Source of the DNA: Clostridiaceae bacterium
GTDB taxonomy: Bacteria > Bacillota > Clostridia > Lutisporales > Lutisporaceae
Assembly (NCBI GenBank): GCA_028697435.1
Contig: JAQVFD010000116.1
Location: 1 to 6,948, forward strand
Reading direction: 5' to 3'
DNA: 6,948 nucleotides
Shown here piece by piece: positions 5,320 to 6,948 of the stretch; within the stretch, counting starts at the first letter, position 1, and every line of letters begins with the position of its first letter. A model generated the notes under the pieces. It was not told where the DNA came from. It did not search any database and was given only the letters and a program-made list of their open reading frames with translations. The position numbers and the translations under genes were made by a program.

Positions 5320-6597
5320 TCATTCAAAATATTCAAACTCCAAATCCAGCATCCTTATTGTATCACCGTCTTTGACATCAAATTTTCTCAGCTCATCAAC
5401 GATACCCCTCTTTCTAAGTACCTTTTGAAAGTACTTGACAGAGTCATTATCATCAAGGTTAACTGATGCAAGCAACCGCTCAATCAGCTTACCTTCCACC
5501 ACAAATACTCCGTCTTCCTTTCTAACAGTAAATGGCTTATCTTCTGTATTAATATGATACATCAAATCTGTGATTTCTTCAACCGGTTCTTCAACATCTT
5601 TTATACTTTCAAGCAGATTAAAGACCCTATCCATAAGCGGTTTAATACCGTCCCCGGTTGCCGCTGAAATTGCAAACACCTCATATCCCTTCTTGCTTAA
5701 CTCTTCTGCTACTCTGTCATAGTTCTCCCTTGCGGCAGGTATATCCATCTTATTACAAGCTACAATCTGGGGCTTTTTTGCAAGCTTTTCGTTATACAGC
5801 TTCAATTCCCCGTTAATCTTATCAAAATCCTCAAGGGGATCTCTCCCTTCAAGTCCGGAGGTGTCAAGCAAATGTATCAGAACTTTTGTCCTTTCAACAT
5901 GTCTCAAAAAATCATGTCCAAGTCCGACTCCACTGTGGGCCCCTTCAATAAGCCCGGGAATATCAGCAATTATAAAGCTCCTGGCTCTTCCAAGATCCAC
6001 TACTCCCAAGTTTGGTACAAGGGTGGTAAAATGATAATTCGCAATTTTGGGCTTAGCAGAAGTTACAATAGACAAGAATGTAGACTTCCCGACATTAGGA
6101 AACCCTACAAGTCCGACATCAGCTAAAAGCTTCAACTCCAACTCAATCCATCTTTCAATCCCCTGCTCCCCCGGCTGTGCAAACCTTGGTGCTTGTCTGG
6201 TGGGAGTTGCAAAATGCTGATTCCCCTTTCCGCCCTTGCCTCCATGAGCAACAATCACCTTATCTCCGGAGTTCTTTAAATCTCCAAGGAAGGCTCCTGT
6301 TTCAGCATCCTTCAAAATAGTTCCGGCAGGCACCTTTATGTACAAATCATCAGCACTCTTGCCGGATGAATTATTGGTTCCTCCCATTTCCCCATTATCG
6401 GAAATATGCTTTCTCTTGTACCTGAAGTCCATCAGAGTCCTCATGTTTTCGTCTACCATGAAGACTATGCTTCCTCCATTTCCTCCGTCTCCTCCATCCG
6501 GACCGCCATTAGGCACATATTTCTCCCTGCGGAAGGATACTCTGCCATCTCCGCCGTTTCCGGCTTTCACATATATTTTTGCCTTGTCTACAAACAT
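5320..6597 (-). CDS. obg: GTPase Obg (CgtA), late 50S ribosome assembly factor
   Basis: Essential GTPase that binds the large ribosomal subunit during late assembly and, in Bacillus, links to stress and sporulation control. All three domains are present in 425 residues. The glycine-rich Obg fold (about 1-158) shows GGPDGGDGGNGG (31-42) and HGGKGGKGNQHF (118-129). The G domain has GFPNVGKS (165-172, G1), FTT (190-192, switch I), DIPGLIEGA (212-220, G3), NKMD (282-285, G4) and SA at 311-312 (G5). The C-terminal OCT domain spans about 350-425, with FTVRKEDGVFVVEG. The ATG follows GAGGAG with a 6-base spacer inside the end of the upstream gene, whose stop is one base away, so translation is probably coupled. 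Fully intact. Confidence 0.98.
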   Translation of the reverse strand: MFVDKAKIYVKAGNGGDGRVSFRREKYVPNGGPDGGDGGNGGSIVFMVDENMRTLMDFRYKRKHISDNGEMGGTNNSSGKSADDLYIKVPAGTILKDAETGAFLGDLKNSGDKVIVAHGGKGGKGNQHFATPTRQAPRFAQPGEQGIERWIELELKLLADVGLVGFPNVGKSTFLSIVTSAKPKIANYHFTTLVPNLGVVDLGRARSFIIADIPGLIEGAHSGVGLGHDFLRHVERTKVLIHLLDTSGLEGRDPLEDFDKINGELKLYNEKLAKKPQIVACNKMDIPAARENYDRVAEELSKKGYEVFAISAATGDGIKPLMDRVFNLLESIKDVEEPVEEITDLMYHINTEDKPFTVRKEDGVFVVEGKLIERLLASVNLDDNDSVKYFQKVLRKRGIVDELRKFDVKDGDTIRMLDLEFEYFE

Positions 6598-6598
6598 A

Positions 6599-6948
6599 CT
6601 ATTCTCCTCTGTTGACTTTAGGAATATGCAATTTAAAGGTTAATTCATCTTCAAGCATTTTCCCGTCAAATCCGGTATCATTGCAATATTTTTTTATCAT
6701 ATCAAATCCCAATACGCCCCTTGCCAACTTCTTCCAATAAATTGCCTGCTGAGGAATTATGAGTGCATTTTCCACACTCTTACCTTCCCTTATCTCTCTA
6801 CAGTATATTTCCATTTGAAAATCCTCTGAATTTTCTTTCAGGTTATACACAATATGAGCATTCTTCATAACCTTCTCATTTAGCATAAACAAGAACCCCA
6901 GTATCGCATGATCTATAACATATATAACAGGGACCTCATCAATTAACC
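6599..6948 (-). CDS. Spo0B-like protein, C-terminal part (5' end outside window)
   Basis: The frame is open from the right edge to the TAG at 6599-6601, giving 116 codons; an apparent TTG start at 6892 is internal, since coding continues upstream (VIYVIDHAILGFLFML). The pattern resembles the C-terminal ATPase-like domain of Spo0B: a helix in the place of the histidine-kinase N box, then alternating strands, then LARGVLGFDMIKKYC and a final strand TFKLHIPK, as in kinase folds. The Asn and Gly motifs that bind ATP in true kinases are not evident, as expected for Spo0B. Spo0B is a phosphotransferase in the Bacillus sporulation phosphorelay. Position directly before obg supports the call, since spo0B and obg are adjacent in Bacillus. 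The phosphorylated His would lie outside the window. The call rests on weak similarity plus context. Confidence 0.55.
   Translation of the reverse strand, partial: LIDEVPVIYVIDHAILGFLFMLNEKVMKNAHIVYNLKENSEDFQMEIYCREIREGKSVENALIIPQQAIYWKKLARGVLGFDMIKKYCNDTGFDGKMLEDELTFKLHIPKVNRGE

Noticed and set aside
5059..5466. 135-codon plus-strand ORF opposite the end of obg and the small gene
   Set aside because: It lies antisense to obg and to the cysteine-cluster gene, both well supported, and shows no family signature; it is a shadow frame.
6599..6892. TTG at 6892 as the start of a 97-residue protein
   Set aside because: The frame stays open and protein-like up to the window edge, and no ribosome binding site precedes the TTG.
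1..6948. CRISPR arrays, tRNA or rRNA genes, insertion sequences, phage genes
   Set aside because: No spaced direct repeats, tRNA-like cloverleaf, rRNA stretch, transposase or terminal inverted repeats were seen; the window is ordinary chromosomal operon DNA apart from the leader.

Overview
The window looks like chromosomal DNA of a low-GC Gram-positive bacterium. I place it in the class Clostridia, perhaps among Ruminiclostridium/Acetivibrio-like cluster III relatives. The reasons are AAGGAGG-type ribosome binding sites, AT-rich gaps with consensus sigma-A promoter elements, and a Spo0B-like gene directly ahead of obg, as in the Bacillus spo0B-obg pair. The genus is an inference. All genes I can support lie on the minus strand, so the window reads from right to left.

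Right part (6948 to about 5081): the end of an operon. It holds the C-terminal part of a Spo0B-like protein (open at the window edge), the ribosome-assembly GTPase Obg, and a 61-residue protein with a Cys-x2-Cys-x2-Cys cluster. A compact intrinsic terminator follows 8 bases after the last stop codon.

Middle (5080 to 4610): an intergenic stretch with no large ORF but dense in signals. A 27-residue single-span membrane peptide (4952-5035) comes first. A consensus promoter (TTGACA, 16-base spacer, TATAAT) follows and starts a leader of about 300 bases. The leader contains a 48-codon ORF with 8 Tyr and 5 Phe codons, including the runs Tyr-Tyr-Phe, Tyr-Tyr-Tyr and Tyr-Tyr. Next comes a strong intrinsic terminator that ends just before the aroF ribosome binding site. 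The last codons of the small ORF can pair with the 5' arm of this terminator. Together these have the layout of a ribosome-mediated, tyrosine-sensing transcription attenuator. This is the most interesting item in the window, because Bacillota usually control such operons with T-box RNAs.

Left part (4609 to 1): a tightly packed aromatic amino acid operon, aroF-tyrA-aroB-aroA-aroC. It encodes the first shikimate-pathway step (DAHP synthase), 3-dehydroquinate synthase, EPSP synthase, chorismate synthase (cut by the window edge), and prephenate dehydrogenase of the tyrosine branch. Gaps run from 26 bases down to a 20-base overlap. AroF and TyrA are both short, domain-minimal forms without a recognisable regulatory domain. 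This fits a model in which tyrosine control acts on transcription through the leader.
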